DNA of 64,000 bases from Planctomycetota bacterium (GCA_023954375.1 JAMLIC010000026.1:1-64000), one strand, 5' to 3'; shown: positions 7,438 to 17,864, numbered from the stretch's first letter. Numbers and translations are program-made. Notes: generated by a model from the letters alone, not told the origin.

Positions 7438-10400
7438 GTGACGCCCCGACCCCACCCCCGCCTCGCCGCCCTGCTCGCCGGCGCCGCCTGCGCCCTGCTC
7501 GCGCCCGGCGCCGCCCGCGCCTGGTGGGGGGCGGACGCGGTCTGGTGGGCCGCGCTCGCGGCCCTGGCCGCCGGCGGCGCCGTCGGCGCGCTCGCGCCCG
7601 TCGCCCTCGTGCGGCTCGCGGGGGCGGTCCTCGGCGCCGGCGCGCTCGCCCTGGCCGCGCTGGCGACCGGCGCGGCGCAGGTCGCGGCGCCGCTCGCGTG
7701 GCTGGCGTGGGTGCCGCTCGTCGCCGGTGGCCTCGTCGCGGGCGGCCTCGTCGCGCGCGCGGCGCCGGTCGCCGGGGAGCGCGTCGCGTGGGCCTGCGCC
7801 CTCGCCGGGGCCGGGCTCGCCGCCGCGCTGACCCTGCCGTCGCCGCGCGCCGACGCGCTCCTCGGCCCGCTGGCCGTGGCCCTGCTCGCCGCGGCCTGGC
7901 GGGTCGCGCCGCCGCCGGCGGCCCGCGGGCCGCTGCGTCCGGCGCGTCTCGCCCTGGCGGCGCTCGCCGGCCTGGCCCGGGCCTGGCCGCGGGCGGGGCC
8001 GCGCTGGTCGCGGCGCACGGCGCGCCCTGGCCCCGCTCGCCCTGCCGGCGGCCCTCCTCGTCGCGGCCGCCGCCTGGACGGGCGGGCCTCGACACGCGGT
8101 CGGCCCGCTCCGCGGGCGCCGCGCCGTCGTCGTCGTCACGGCGCTGGCGCTGCCCGCGGCCCTGAGCGCGCTCGCCCTCGGCGCGTTCGCCGCCCGGGCC
8201 GGCTGGCTCGGGCCGGTCGCCCTCCTCGCGGCCGCGGCGGCGGGCCTGATCCTCGCCGCGTGCGCGCGCCCGCGCGGCGCGGGCGCGCCGGGCCTCGCCC
8301 TGTGGCTCGCGGCCCTCGCGGCCGCGCTCGGCGCGTGGGCCGCGCCGCGCCTGGCCGCCGCGTCGCTCGCGCCCCCGGACGCCGTCGCCCTGGCGCTCGG
8401 CAGGGCCGCGGCCGACGACGACCTCCGCCGCGCGGTCGCCGACGGCCGCGTGGCCCTGCGCTTCGCCCGCGCCGGCGCGCGGCCGGTGCGGGTGGTCGAC
8501 CTCGAGGGCGCGCGCGCCTCCTCCTCGCCGGCGCGCGCCGCTCGGCGCGGCGCCGCTGGGGACGGAGCGCGCGGGCGCGCTCCTGGCCGCCCCCACGCTC
8601 GAGGGCGTCCTGCCGCACCTCCTCGCGGCCGAGGCGCCCGCGCGCGTGCTCGTCCTCGGCCTCGAGGCGGGCGTGAGCGCCGGCGCCGCGCTGGCCGCGC
8701 CCACGGTCGAGGCGCTCGCGGTCGTCGAGCCGGACGCCGGCGTCGTGGCCGCGCACCGCGACCCCGGCGACCTGTTCGGCGCCGCGAACGGCCGCCCGCT
8801 CGCCGATCCCCGCCTCTCGCTCGTGCAGGCGCCGGCGTGGCCGCGCCTGCGCGCGGGCGGCGCGTGGGACGTGGTGCTCACGGGCGGCGACCCCGCGCCG
8901 CGCACGGTCGCCCTGGCCCGCGCGGCCACCGGCGGGCTCGTCGTCGTGCGCCTCGACCCGGGCCCCGCCGGCCCGGACGGCCAGGAGGCGTGGGACCTGC
9001 GCGCGCGCCTGGCGGCGCTCCTCCCCGCGCTCGGTCCCGACGTGCTGGCCTTCTGGCCGCGGCGCGGGGCGCCCCTGGTCCTCGTCGCCGGCGCCGGCCG
9101 CCTCTCGCCCGAGCGCGTCGCGCGCCGCCTGCGCGCGGCGCCCGTCGCGGGCGAGCGCCTGGCGGCCCTCGGGCTGCGCCGGCCGGCCGACGTCGTGGGG
9201 CTGTGCGTGGCCGGGCCGGTGGGGCTGTCGGCCTTCGTCCTCGGCGGCCAGGGCGACGACCCCGTGGCGCTCGCGCTCCGCGCGGCGGAGTCGCTGCCCG
9301 AGACGCTGGCCCTGCCCGACGACGCCCCCGAGCGCGCGGGCCTCCTCGCCCTCCTGGCCGAGGAGGCCGGCCGGCGCCGGGCGCCCACGGCCTTGCCGCT
9401 GGCGCGGGCGGCCCTGCGCGCGGCGCGCACGCCCGAGACGCTGCGCGTCGTGGGCGACGCCCTGCTCCTCGAGGGGCGCCGCGACGAGGCGCTCGCCCGC
9501 TGGCGCGAGGCGCTGGCGCTCGACCCGGCGTCGGTCGCGCCGAAGCTCTCGATCGCCGCCATGCACCAGCAGGAGCAGCGGCCCGAGGAGGCGCGCCGCC
9601 TGCTCGAGGACGCGCTCGAGGGCGACCCCGCGCGCGACGCGCCGCTGCGCTACGCCCTCGGCCAGCTGGCCATGGGGCGCGGCGACCACGCGGCGGCGCG
9701 CGAGGCCTTCCTCGCCGCGGGCGAGCTGGGCGACGCGGCCGAGCGGGCGGCGCTCGCGGGCGAGCTCCTGCGCCGCGACGCGCGCCCCGAGCGGCGGCTC
9801 GGGGCCGAGCAGCGCCTGGCCGCCGCGCGGCTGCAGCTCGAGCGCGCCGAGCTCGAGCGCGACGAGGCCGCGGCGGAGCGCCTGCGCGGCGACGCCCTCG
9901 CCGGCCTGCTCGAGCTCGCGGACCGGCCGGACGAGCTCCCCGACGCGGGCCGCGCCGAGCTCGGACGGCTCCTCGCGCGCGCGGCCGGCGCCGAGCCGCT
10001 CGCGCCCGTGCGGGCGCACCTCTACCGGCGCGCGGCGGACGTCCTGCAGCCCCTCGACGGCGAGCCGGCCCTGGCCGTGGAGCGCGCCGTCGCCCTGCAC
10101 CTCGGCGGCCGCACGGACGAGGCCGAGGCGCTGCTCTCGCGCACCGCCGGCGGCGCCGGCGCGCGCGTGCCGCAGGTCCACGCCGCCCTGGGCGACCTCC
10201 TCGCGGCGACGGGCCGCAGGGAGGCGGCGATCGCCGCCTACGAGCAGGCGCTCGCCGTGGGGCCCGGGTCGTCCGCCGACGCGACGATCTACCTGTCGCT
10301 CGCCGGGCTCCACCGGCAGCTCGGACGGCTCGACCGGGCCACGCGCGCGCTCGAGGCCGCCGACCGCGCCGCCCCGGGCCACCCCGAGGTCCTGGCCAAC

Positions 10401-10541
10401 CTCGGCACGATCTACCGCGAGCAGGGGCGCGACGGCGACGCCCTCGCCGCGTGGCGGCGCTTCCTGGAGGTCGCGCCGCCGCGGCACCCGCTGCGGGCGC
10501 GGGTGGAGGCGGCCGTGCGGCGGCTGGAGGAGCGGCGGTGA
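7438..10541 (+). CDS. spermidine-synthase-like membrane protein with C-terminal TPRs, frameshifted
   Basis: The gene starts at a GTG directly after the HAD stop. The N-terminal ~180 residues are hydrophobic helices. More helices continue in the other two frames (ALPAALLVAAAAW; GPVALLAAAAAGLILAACA). Then comes a methyltransferase/aminopropyltransferase-like core (ARVLVLGLEAGVSAGAAL, VEPDAGVVAAHR, WDVVLTGGD), then many TPRs to the stop at 10541. The layout resembles fused membrane/spermidine synthase-like proteins. The frame changes near 7976, 8028, 8507 and 8538, the last two in CG repeats. All pieces keep coding-like composition, so the indels are recent or artefactual. The longest intact piece runs from about 8646 to 10541. 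Enzymatic activity is not established. Confidence 0.6.
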
Positions 10542-10700
10542 TCGCCCAGGACCCGGCCAAGGCAGTCCTTGCCGACGCGTGGCACGAATGCGGACCGCCA
10601 ACGATGGTGACCGTCGCACGCACCTGAAATGAGTCCGAGCACGCGACACGCATAAGCCCCGCCCTGACGGCGCGGCACGAAACATGCGACGTTCTGCGGC

Positions 10701-11750
10701 ATGGCGCACATTCGCCACCTCTACGACCCCAGCTTCGTCCCCGTGCTCGGCCAGGCCGGGTGGGGCGGGCGGCACCTGTTCGCCTGCCGGCCGCTGATCG
10801 CCCGGCAGCCCGACGGCCCGCTCGTGGCCTATGGCTGGCTCGACCCGGGCGGGGCGCGCCTCGTCGGCCGCGAGGAGGCCGCCGCGCGCGGCTGGGCCGA
10901 CGACGACCTCGAGTCGGCCGCCCACGCGAGCCTCGGGCGGCGGTCGACCCCGGACTGGCGTCCCCTGTGGCTGGGCGTCGTCCCGGCGCTCGCCTGCGAC
11001 GGGGACGAGCACGTGGCGGCGCAGCTCCTGCGCCGCGCGGTCCGCGTCGACCTCCAGCGCCGCCTGCGGGTCCCGCGGGTCGCGCTGGCCGTGCCTCACC
11101 GCGGCGCGATCGTCGCCTGCGACGCCGAGGTCGCGGCCGACGCCGACCTCGCCGGGCTGGCCCGCGTGGGGTTCGAGGCGGCGCGGGTCGCCGGCCGCGG
11201 GCCGGTGTCGCCGCACCTCCTCGTGCTCGAGGGGGGCGAGCTCACGGAGGTCCTCTCGCCGCGCGCGGCCGGCAAGCCGCCGCGCCGGCTCACGCCGAAG
11301 ATCAGCAAGAAGGGCCTCCTCATCCTGCGCGCCGCCTGCGACAGCGAGGAGGCGCTCGTCGAGGCGTTCGGGCGCGAGCTCCCCGCGATCGCCCGCGCCG
11401 TCCTGGCGCGGGGCGGCTTCTCCGGCCGCGTGAAGGTCGAGGTCCCCGCGGAGGCCTTCGCGGCGGGCCCGAACCGCCCCATGCGGGTGGCGGCCGTCGA
11501 GCAGCTCTTCCGCGAGCTCGCCGCCGCCAAGGGGCTGCGCGCGCCGGGCGGGCAGCGGGTCAGGCTGCGCGTCGTCGTCGGCGAACAGGACGACGTCGAG
11601 ACCTCGCACAGCGCCGTGTCGCGGGTCGAGACCTCGGTGAGCGAGGTCTCGCGCTCGTCGTCCACGATGACCCGGCGCCGCCGCTCGAGCCTCCTGCGCC
11701 AGGTCGTCGCGTCGTCGCGCGTCGGCCGGCGCCGCCGCTCGGCGGGGTGA
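10701..11750 (+). CDS. hypothetical protein, 349 residues
   Basis: I do not recognise this soluble, probably cytoplasmic protein. The N-terminal half contains short beta-rich stretches (RPLWLGVVPALACD; VALAVPHRGAIVAC). The middle has a basic patch (GKPPRRLTPKISKKGLLILR), and the C-terminal ~50 residues are Ser/Arg-rich. A short hairpin with 10-bp arms CGAGACCTCG/CGAGGTCTCG occurs near 11628-11652 in the 3' part. The ATG at 10701 is the first plausible start; no clear ribosome binding site is visible. It converges with the symporter, with only 6 nt between stops. Confidence 0.55.
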   Translation: MAHIRHLYDPSFVPVLGQAGWGGRHLFACRPLIARQPDGPLVAYGWLDPGGARLVGREEAAARGWADDDLESAAHASLGRRSTPDWRPLWLGVVPALACDGDEHVAAQLLRRAVRVDLQRRLRVPRVALAVPHRGAIVACDAEVAADADLAGLARVGFEAARVAGRGPVSPHLLVLEGGELTEVLSPRAAGKPPRRLTPKISKKGLLILRAACDSEEALVEAFGRELPAIARAVLARGGFSGRVKVEVPAEAFAAGPNRPMRVAAVEQLFRELAAAKGLRAPGGQRVRLRVVVGEQDDVETSHSAVSRVETSVSEVSRSSSTMTRRRRSSLLRQVVASSRVGRRRRSAG

Positions 11751-11756
11751 CGCGCG

Positions 11757-13016
11757 CTACTTCCTGAACTCGGCGTCGACCTGGACCTCGCCCTCCGAGC
11801 GGGCGATGATCGCCGCGCCGCACGAGTCGCTGTAGACGTTGACCGACGTGCGCAGCATGTCGAGCGGCCGGTCGACGGCGAGCATGAGCCCGACGATGAC
11901 CTCGACCTGCGGGCCGCGCAGCCCGACCGCCTCGAGGACGATGAAGATGATCACGAGCCCCGCCGAGGGGACGGCGGCCGCGCCGATCGACGCGAGCACG
12001 GCCGTGAGCACGACGACGGCCTGCTGGCCGAGGCTCAGGTCGATCCCCAGCGCCTGCGCGATGAACAGGACGCCGGCGCACTCGTAGAGCGCCGTGCCGT
12101 CCATGTTCACGGTCGCGCCCATGGGGAGCACGAACGAGGTGACGCGGTTGCTCACGCCCACCCGCTGCTCGACGGCGCGCAGCGTGACGGGCAGGGTCGC
12201 CGCCGACGAGCTGGTCGAGAAGGCGAGCACCAGCGCCTCGCTCATGTTGCGCAGGTGGATCAGCGGGTGGATCCCGCCCAGGAACCGGAGGAGCAGCGGC
12301 AGGACCACGACGAAGTGGACCAGGAGGGCCACGAGGATCGTCGCCATGTACCAGGCCATGGGCTGGAAGGCGCCCAGGCCGAACGAGGCGACCGCGCGGG
12401 TCATGAGGCCGAAGACGCCGATCGGGGCGAGGGCGATCACCCAGCCCGTGAGCTTCATCATGGCCTGGAAGGCGGCCTCGAAGAAGGCCACCAGCGGCCG
12501 GCGGTGCTCGTCGGGGAGGGCGCCGGCGGCGAGCCCGAAGAGGAGCGTGAAGAAGATCACCGCCAGCATGTCGGCGCGGGCGGCGGCGTCGACGACGTTC
12601 TGCGGGACGATGTCGAGGAGGAGGTCCGGCACCGACGTGGCCGTGCGCAGGTCCGGCGGCAGCTCCTTCGTGGCGGCCGCGCCGAGGTCGGCGCCCACGC
12701 CGGGGCGGATGACGTTCACGACGGCGAGCCCCACGAGCACCGCGCACAGGCTCGAGAGCAGGTAGTAGCCGAAGGTCTTGCCGAAGAGCCGCCCGATCCC
12801 CCCGCCCGCCCCGACCGACGCGACGCCGCTGACGATCGAGCAGATGACGAGCGGCACGACGACCATGCGCAGGAGGCGGATGAACAGCGTCCCGAGCCAG
12901 CCCACCCGCTCGGCCGCCGGCTCGCCCCAGATGGCGCCGGTCGCGGCGCCCAGGGCCATCGCGGCGAGGATCTGCCAGTGGAGGCGCCGGTACCAGGGCG
13001 TGCCCGCGAGGTTCAC
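11757..13016 (-). CDS. dicarboxylate/amino acid:cation symporter (DAACS/GltP-DctA type)
   Basis: This is a secondary transporter of the glutamate/C4-dicarboxylate family, using Na+ or H+ to import acidic substrates across the inner membrane. The 419-residue protein has about eight membrane helices. It carries the hairpin-1 serine-rich motif AFSTSSSAATLP, the cation-binding VNMDGTALYE in TM7 and the TM8 signature DRPLDMLRTSVNVYSDSCGA, in which Asp and Asn bind substrate. The start is a GTG at 13016. It stands alone between the unknown gene and the mobile cassette, so substrate choice (glutamate, aspartate, succinate) cannot be inferred from neighbours. Confidence 0.92.
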   Translation of the reverse strand: MNLAGTPWYRRLHWQILAAMALGAATGAIWGEPAAERVGWLGTLFIRLLRMVVVPLVICSIVSGVASVGAGGGIGRLFGKTFGYYLLSSLCAVLVGLAVVNVIRPGVGADLGAAATKELPPDLRTATSVPDLLLDIVPQNVVDAAARADMLAVIFFTLLFGLAAGALPDEHRRPLVAFFEAAFQAMMKLTGWVIALAPIGVFGLMTRAVASFGLGAFQPMAWYMATILVALLVHFVVVLPLLLRFLGGIHPLIHLRNMSEALVLAFSTSSSAATLPVTLRAVEQRVGVSNRVTSFVLPMGATVNMDGTALYECAGVLFIAQALGIDLSLGQQAVVVLTAVLASIGAAAVPSAGLVIIFIVLEAVGLRGPQVEVIVGLMLAVDRPLDMLRTSVNVYSDSCGAAIIARSEGEVQVDAEFRK

Positions 13017-13104
13017 GGGGGCAGACCCTAGAGGCCCGGGCGGCGATGCGCAAGACTTTGGCCGCGGACGGCCCGCTCGGCGCTGGACGGCGCTAACCCC
13101 CCGT

Positions 13105-13272
13105 ATTCATGAGCGGCCAACCGCCATGTAGGTCGGGACCGAAGAAGATTTGAACCGCCAAGACGCCAAGAACGCCAAGAAGAAGGCGAGGGGCGCGCGC
13201 CTGCGGCCGCCAGAGCCCGTCGAGGTGTGACGCGCCCGTTGCTGTGGGCGGCCGCAGGCGCGCGCCCCTCGC
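13105..13272 (+). repeat. structured repeat, left copy: tail, NRQDAK-type head and 26-bp hairpin
   Basis: From left to right: ATTCATGAG + GGCCAACCGCC, then a head starting at 13150 (TTGAACCGCCAAGACGCCAA, in one frame encoding NRQDAKNAKK), then a perfect inverted repeat 13186-13211 / 13247-13272 with a 35-nt loop. The region 13017-13104 before it is the symporter upstream region, and 13273-13370 after it shows no gene. Confidence 0.75.
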
Positions 13273-13370
13273 TGGAGAGGAAGGAAAGCTGGGACGCGGC
13301 AGGGCAGAGCGGACAGAGCGCCGCCGGCCTCGCCGCCGCCAGCGAGGTCCCGGGGCTCCGGTTGCGCCAG

Positions 13371-14737
13371 CTACGTGACGGCGACCGCGCGGGCGATCGA
13401 CAGCCAGGACTCGCGCCAGGGGCACGCAGCAGGGAAGTGCAGCACGAGCCGCCGGACGGATTCGACAGCCCGGGCGCCGATCTTCAGGAGCCGTTCGCGG
13501 AGCGTCGGGACCTGGGCTTGCGCCAGGGAGGTGCCTCGGGCCGCGCGACGGAGCTCCTGGAACAGGACGTAGGCGGCCGCGGTCATGAGCACTCGCAGTT
13601 GGTTGCTCACGAAGCGCGCGCAGCTCGTGCGTCCCAGCGTGAGCCCCAGGTTCAGCTCCTTGATCCGGTTCTCGACGTCCCCGCGCCCGCAGTAGACGCC
13701 GCTGTAGACGCTCTCGGGCGCCAGGCGCAGGTTCGTGACCACGTAGCGGGGGTTATCGCGGGGATCGCGGCCGGGGTGGACGACCACCTCTGCCTTGACC
13801 ACGACGCGCCGCTCGTGCGGCCAGGCGTCCTTCAGCGGAGCGTAGCGGAAGGCGCCGAACACCCTGGCGCTCTCCCCGATCCCTGTCGCCCAGCGCCGAG
13901 CCCGGGCCAGCAGCGGCTCCGCCAGGCGGTCGAGCCGGGCGTTGCCCGCCATGGCGACGACGTACTCGACGCCCAGCTCCTCCAGGACCTCGAACGTCCT
14001 GGGGCAGGCGAAGCCGGCGTCGAGGCGGACCCGGACCTTGGCCCCGGGGAACGCCGCGCGCAGCCGCGCCACCGTTCGCCGCAGGAGGCCGAGCGCGCCG
14101 CGCCAGCAGCGCGAGTTTCCGGGACGAAGGCGCGCGTGGAAGAGGTGCTGCTCCTTCTCGTCGTCGAACGTGAGGAACCCGAGCTGCGGGAGGAAGCACC
14201 AGGAGTCGTAGTGGCCGTTGAAGAAGCTGAACGACTGCTGCCCGTAGGTCTTGTCCTCCGTGGGGTCGAGGTCGATCGTGATCCTCCTGGCGCGCCCCCG
14301 GAGCCGGCGGCTGTGGTGGCCGACCACGAACTCCTCCAGCGCCCGACCCATGCCGACCGCCTCACGCGCCGTGACGCCGCCCTCGAACCGGGAGAGCGTC
14401 GCCTGTGAGGCCAGGTCCCCGCCGCTCACGCCGCGTCGTCCGCACACCTCCTTGAGCACGGGATCGGCCGCGAGGAGGGCAGCGTCGTTTCCGTCCGGGT
14501 AGCCGTAGGCGACCCGAACACCCGCTGGCGAAAGAGCTCGTCCTTCCCGTGCGCCACCCGCGAAGGATCGCGCCGGTCTTGAAGGCAGCCGGCGAGAGCC
14601 GCCGTGAGCCCGATCCGATCGTCCAGCCTCCTGAGCAGGATCAGGCCCCCGTCCGAGCTCTGGGACTCCCCGTCGAAGATCACGTCGATCGGGCGCACGA
14701 ACGGCCCCTCGAAGCGCATGCGCCGCTCCTGCTCCAC
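13371..14737 (-). pseudogene. IS1380-family transposase, interrupted by one frameshift
   Basis: This is a DDE transposase. The N-terminus (from ATG 14737) reads FVRPIDVIFDGESQSSDGGL up to ELFRQRVFG. It then continues in another frame with VAYGYPDGNDAALLAADPV, which is the family QRVYGxAxGYED block. The switch is at a GGG run (about 14513-14515); one extra G would restore the frame. Catalytic features follow: ITIDLDPTED (first Asp), RVRLDAGF (second Asp) and GDVENRIKELNLG (Glu), with the typical C-terminal SNQLRVLMTAAAYVLFQEL. As read, it is inactive unless the shift is a sequencing error or is bypassed. No classical IS1380 terminal repeats are evident next to it. Confidence 0.8.
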
Positions 14738-14832
14738 GCGACACCTCCGTCACCTCCATGGACGCGCGAGCCAGCTTCCGCCTTGCGTGTCGGACGCGAA
14801 CGTTAGCCTAACCATGGCAGCAAGGAGGAGAC

Positions 14833-15234
14833 ATGGCTTCCACCCACGTCCGGGAACCCGACGCGAGTACTGACGTCCTCGCTCACGCCGTGATCGGCGC
14901 GGCGCTCGAGGTCCACCGCCTTCTCGGCCCAGGCTTCCTGGAGGAGGTCTACGAGGAGGCGCTCTGCGTCGAGCTCCGGCTGCGCGGCATACCCCACGAG
15001 CGGCAGAAGCGCGTGCGAGTCGACTACAAGGGCGAGCCTGTCGGAGAGGGGCGCATCGACCTGCTGGTCGGCAACCAGCTCGTGGTGGAGCTCAAGGCGG
15101 TCAAGGCATTCGCCCCGATCGACCGCGCGAAGGTCATCTCCTACCTACGACTGACCGGCCGTCACCTGGCCCTGCTCATCAACTTCCACGTCCCGGTGCT
15201 CAAGGACGGCATTCAGCGAGTGGTCCAGTCCTGA
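14833..15234 (+). CDS. GxxExxY family protein (PD-(D/E)XK-like fold)
   Basis: This 133-residue protein of the TIGR04256 type carries the family motif GPGFLEEVYEEAL at about residues 32-44. It is followed by GRIDLLVGNQLVVELKAV, with Asp and ExK placed as in PD-(D/E)XK nucleases, and a C-terminal KDGIQRVV. The start ATG is preceded by AAGGAGG at 7-nt spacing. It is divergent from the transposase, with 95 nt between starts, and followed by a hairpin repeat. The biological role of the family is unknown; nuclease activity is inferred from the fold-like residues only. Its position inside an inverted-repeat cassette suggests it belongs to a mobile unit. Confidence 0.85.
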   Translation: MASTHVREPDASTDVLAHAVIGAALEVHRLLGPGFLEEVYEEALCVELRLRGIPHERQKRVRVDYKGEPVGEGRIDLLVGNQLVVELKAVKAFAPIDRAKVISYLRLTGRHLALLINFHVPVLKDGIQRVVQS

Positions 15235-15243
15235 CCCCCCGCG

Positions 15244-15493
15244 GGAGGGCGCGCACGCACGGCCGCCGGCAGAGCGCGGCCGACGTCAAGGGCGGGGCCA
15301 GGCGGCCGTGCGTGCGCGCCCTCCCTGCCTTTCTTGGCGTGCTTGGCGTCTTGGCGGTTCAAACCTCCGGACTCTCGCCATCGCGCCCTCGACACACTGT
15401 CAGGACGCGTGGGCGTCCCGGAACTCCCGCAAACCCATCCAGGCACTCGGTCCAGGGGTGTTCCTTGGCGGTTGGCCATTCCGCCTCATGAAT
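15244..15493 (-). repeat. structured repeat, right copy (inverted relative to left copy)
   Basis: Read on the minus strand it has the tail (15493-15467), a spacer with no gene, the head TTTGAACCGCCAAGACGCCA (from about 15363), and then a perfect 24-bp inverted repeat 15301-15324 / 15244-15267 with a 33-nt loop. The stem sequence differs from the left copy but pairing is fully kept. Short frames across it end in LMNDAG, against LMNTGG at the left copy. Confidence 0.72.
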
Positions 15494-15573
15494 GATGCAG
15501 GCTAACCCGCCGCGGCGCGGCAGCGCGCGCGAGGGCGCCGGTGTCCCGCCGAGACGGGCCGTCGCCCGCCAGG

Positions 15574-15579
15574 TACGAT
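15574..15579 (+). promoter_or_regulatory. TANNNT -10 element (TACGAT)
   Basis: TACGAT ends 7 nt before the ATG at 15587. An upstream in-frame ATG at 15578 overlaps this hexamer, so the element argues for the downstream start of the small membrane protein. Confidence 0.35.
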
Positions 15580-15586
15580 GGCGCCC

Positions 15587-15889
15587 ATGGGCTGCCTGCT
15601 CGCGCTGCTCGGGGCCTTCTTCCCCCGCGTCGTCCTCGTCCTCGCCTACCTGCTCACCTCGTTCGTCCACCGGGCGGTCCCCTCGCCCGCGCTCCTGTGG
15701 GCGGCGCTGGGGTTCGTGTTCGCGCCCACCTCGTTCCTGTGGTTCTGCGCCGTGCAGAGCTGGTACGGCGGCCAGTGGGGCTGCTTCCAGATCCTGGTGA
15801 TGGTCTTCGCGCTCTCGGCCGACTTCGGCGCGGGCGGGCGGGGCGCGTACGAGCTGCGGAGCCGGCGCGGCGTCGCGCCCGCGACGTAG
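15587..15889 (+). CDS. small membrane protein, about 100 residues
   Basis: The protein begins MGCLLALLGAFFPRVVLVLA and has about three hydrophobic helices, with a Trp/Gly-rich WYGGQWGCFQILVMVFAL near the C-terminus. The pattern of an N-terminal FFPR motif and C-terminal WYGGQWG recalls a conserved but uncharacterised family of small membrane proteins found in high-GC bacteria. The start at 15587 is preferred over 15578 because the latter lies inside a likely -10 hexamer. It stands alone between the mobile cassette and two very small minus-strand frames. Function unknown. Confidence 0.6.
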   Translation: MGCLLALLGAFFPRVVLVLAYLLTSFVHRAVPSPALLWAALGFVFAPTSFLWFCAVQSWYGGQWGCFQILVMVFALSADFGAGGRGAYELRSRRGVAPAT

Positions 15890-16017
15890 ACCCGCCCCTG
15901 AAGGGCCGCGCGGGCGTCCGTACAGGCGCGCGCCCCGCCTTCGCCACGCCGGGGCCTCTCGGCGCCGGTGGGGCGGGCGCTCCGTGGAGCGCGGCGGGGC
16001 AAGCGACCGTTGTTCGT

Positions 16018-16140
16018 TCAGGCCTGGCGCAGGAGCCCGCGGGCGCGGGCGATCCCGGCGGGCGCGTCGTCGTCGTCGCGCCAGCGCGGGGGCAGGAGGT
16101 CGAGGCGGACGCGCTCGAGGCGCTTCGAGGAGGTGTCCAC
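16018..16140 (-). CDS. tiny basic/acidic ORF, 40 residues
   Basis: A GTG start lies 2 nt after the stop of the upstream 47-residue frame. The peptide has an N-terminal basic part (SSKRLERVRLDLLPPRW) and a run of four Asp, ending GLLRQA. It has no signal or membrane segment. It may be a real small protein translated with its upstream neighbour, or both may be halves of one broken gene. The shared high third-position GC supports coding, but the length makes it tentative. Confidence 0.3.
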   Translation of the reverse strand: MDTSSKRLERVRLDLLPPRWRDDDDAPAGIARARGLLRQA

Positions 16141-16142
16141 GG

Positions 16143-16286
16143 CTACGCCGCCCTGCGGATCGTGGCGGCTTCCTCGTCGGGGAAGCCCGTGACGTAGGCG
16201 CGCAGCTCGCCGGGCGGCAGCTTCATGAGCAGCCCGCGGACGAAGCGGCGGCGGATCTCGTGCATGTGGTGGTCGATGCGCTCCAT
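16143..16286 (-). CDS. 47-residue small protein
   Basis: The ATG at 16286 is preceded by GAGGGAGCC, a good ribosome binding site. The product is helical and basic (MERIDHHMHEIRRRFVRGLL...), ending EEAATIRRAA. It could be a small regulatory or nucleic-acid-binding protein, but no family is recognised. It is followed 2 nt later by another tiny frame. The 150 nt upstream separate it from the divergent response-regulator gene. Confidence 0.4.
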   Translation of the reverse strand: MERIDHHMHEIRRRFVRGLLMKLPPGELRAYVTGFPDEEAATIRRAA

Positions 16287-16424
16287 GGCTCCCTCGGCTC
16301 CGGGGCGGCGGGCCCCTGTCTCCCGGGGGCGCCTCGCGCCCCCATGGCGGACTCATCGGCGCGGGGGGGCGGGACCTTGAGGGGGACTCGCCTCCGGGGG
16401 GAGCGCCGCGGCCGGCCCGGGGGT

Positions 16425-16430
16425 TAGGAT
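16425..16430 (+). promoter_or_regulatory. TANNNT -10 element (TAGGAT)
   Basis: TAGGAT ends 6 nt before the GTG at 16437, and no Shine-Dalgarno sequence is present. This fits a leaderless transcript for the response-regulator gene. No -35 box is visible. Confidence 0.38.
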
Positions 16431-16436
16431 CCGGGC

Positions 16437-17822
<1,386 letters not shown>

Positions 17823-17864
17823 GGCGAGGTCCCCTCCTGCCTTCGCTGATCGGCGAGAGAACGC

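Larger units (their letters stand above)
13105..15493. mobile_element. inverted-repeat-bounded cassette: IS1380-type transposase plus GxxExxY gene
   Basis: The segment is bounded by inverted copies of ATTCATGAG...GGCCAACCGCC (13105-13125, and reversed at 15467-15493). Inside each end lies an inverted copy of TTTGAACCGCCAAGACGCCA, then a long perfect hairpin. Between them are a frameshifted IS1380-like transposase and a GxxExxY gene. An 8-bp direct repeat GCTAACCC lies just outside both ends (13092-13099 and 15501-15508) and could be a target duplication. The nested symmetric ends suggest the whole 2.4 kb moved, or was assembled, as a unit. That inference rests on one copy. Confidence 0.6.

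Noticed and set aside
14738..14832. Classical IS1380 terminal inverted repeat beside the transposase start
   Set aside because: Comparison with the region below 13371 gave no convincing match; only the outer cassette repeats are inverted copies.
15485..15500. ATGAATGATGC near the right cassette end as a fourth copy of repeat family 1
   Set aside because: Only about 11 bp match the start of family 1 and the following sequence is unrelated; it is better explained as the tail of the cassette repeat.
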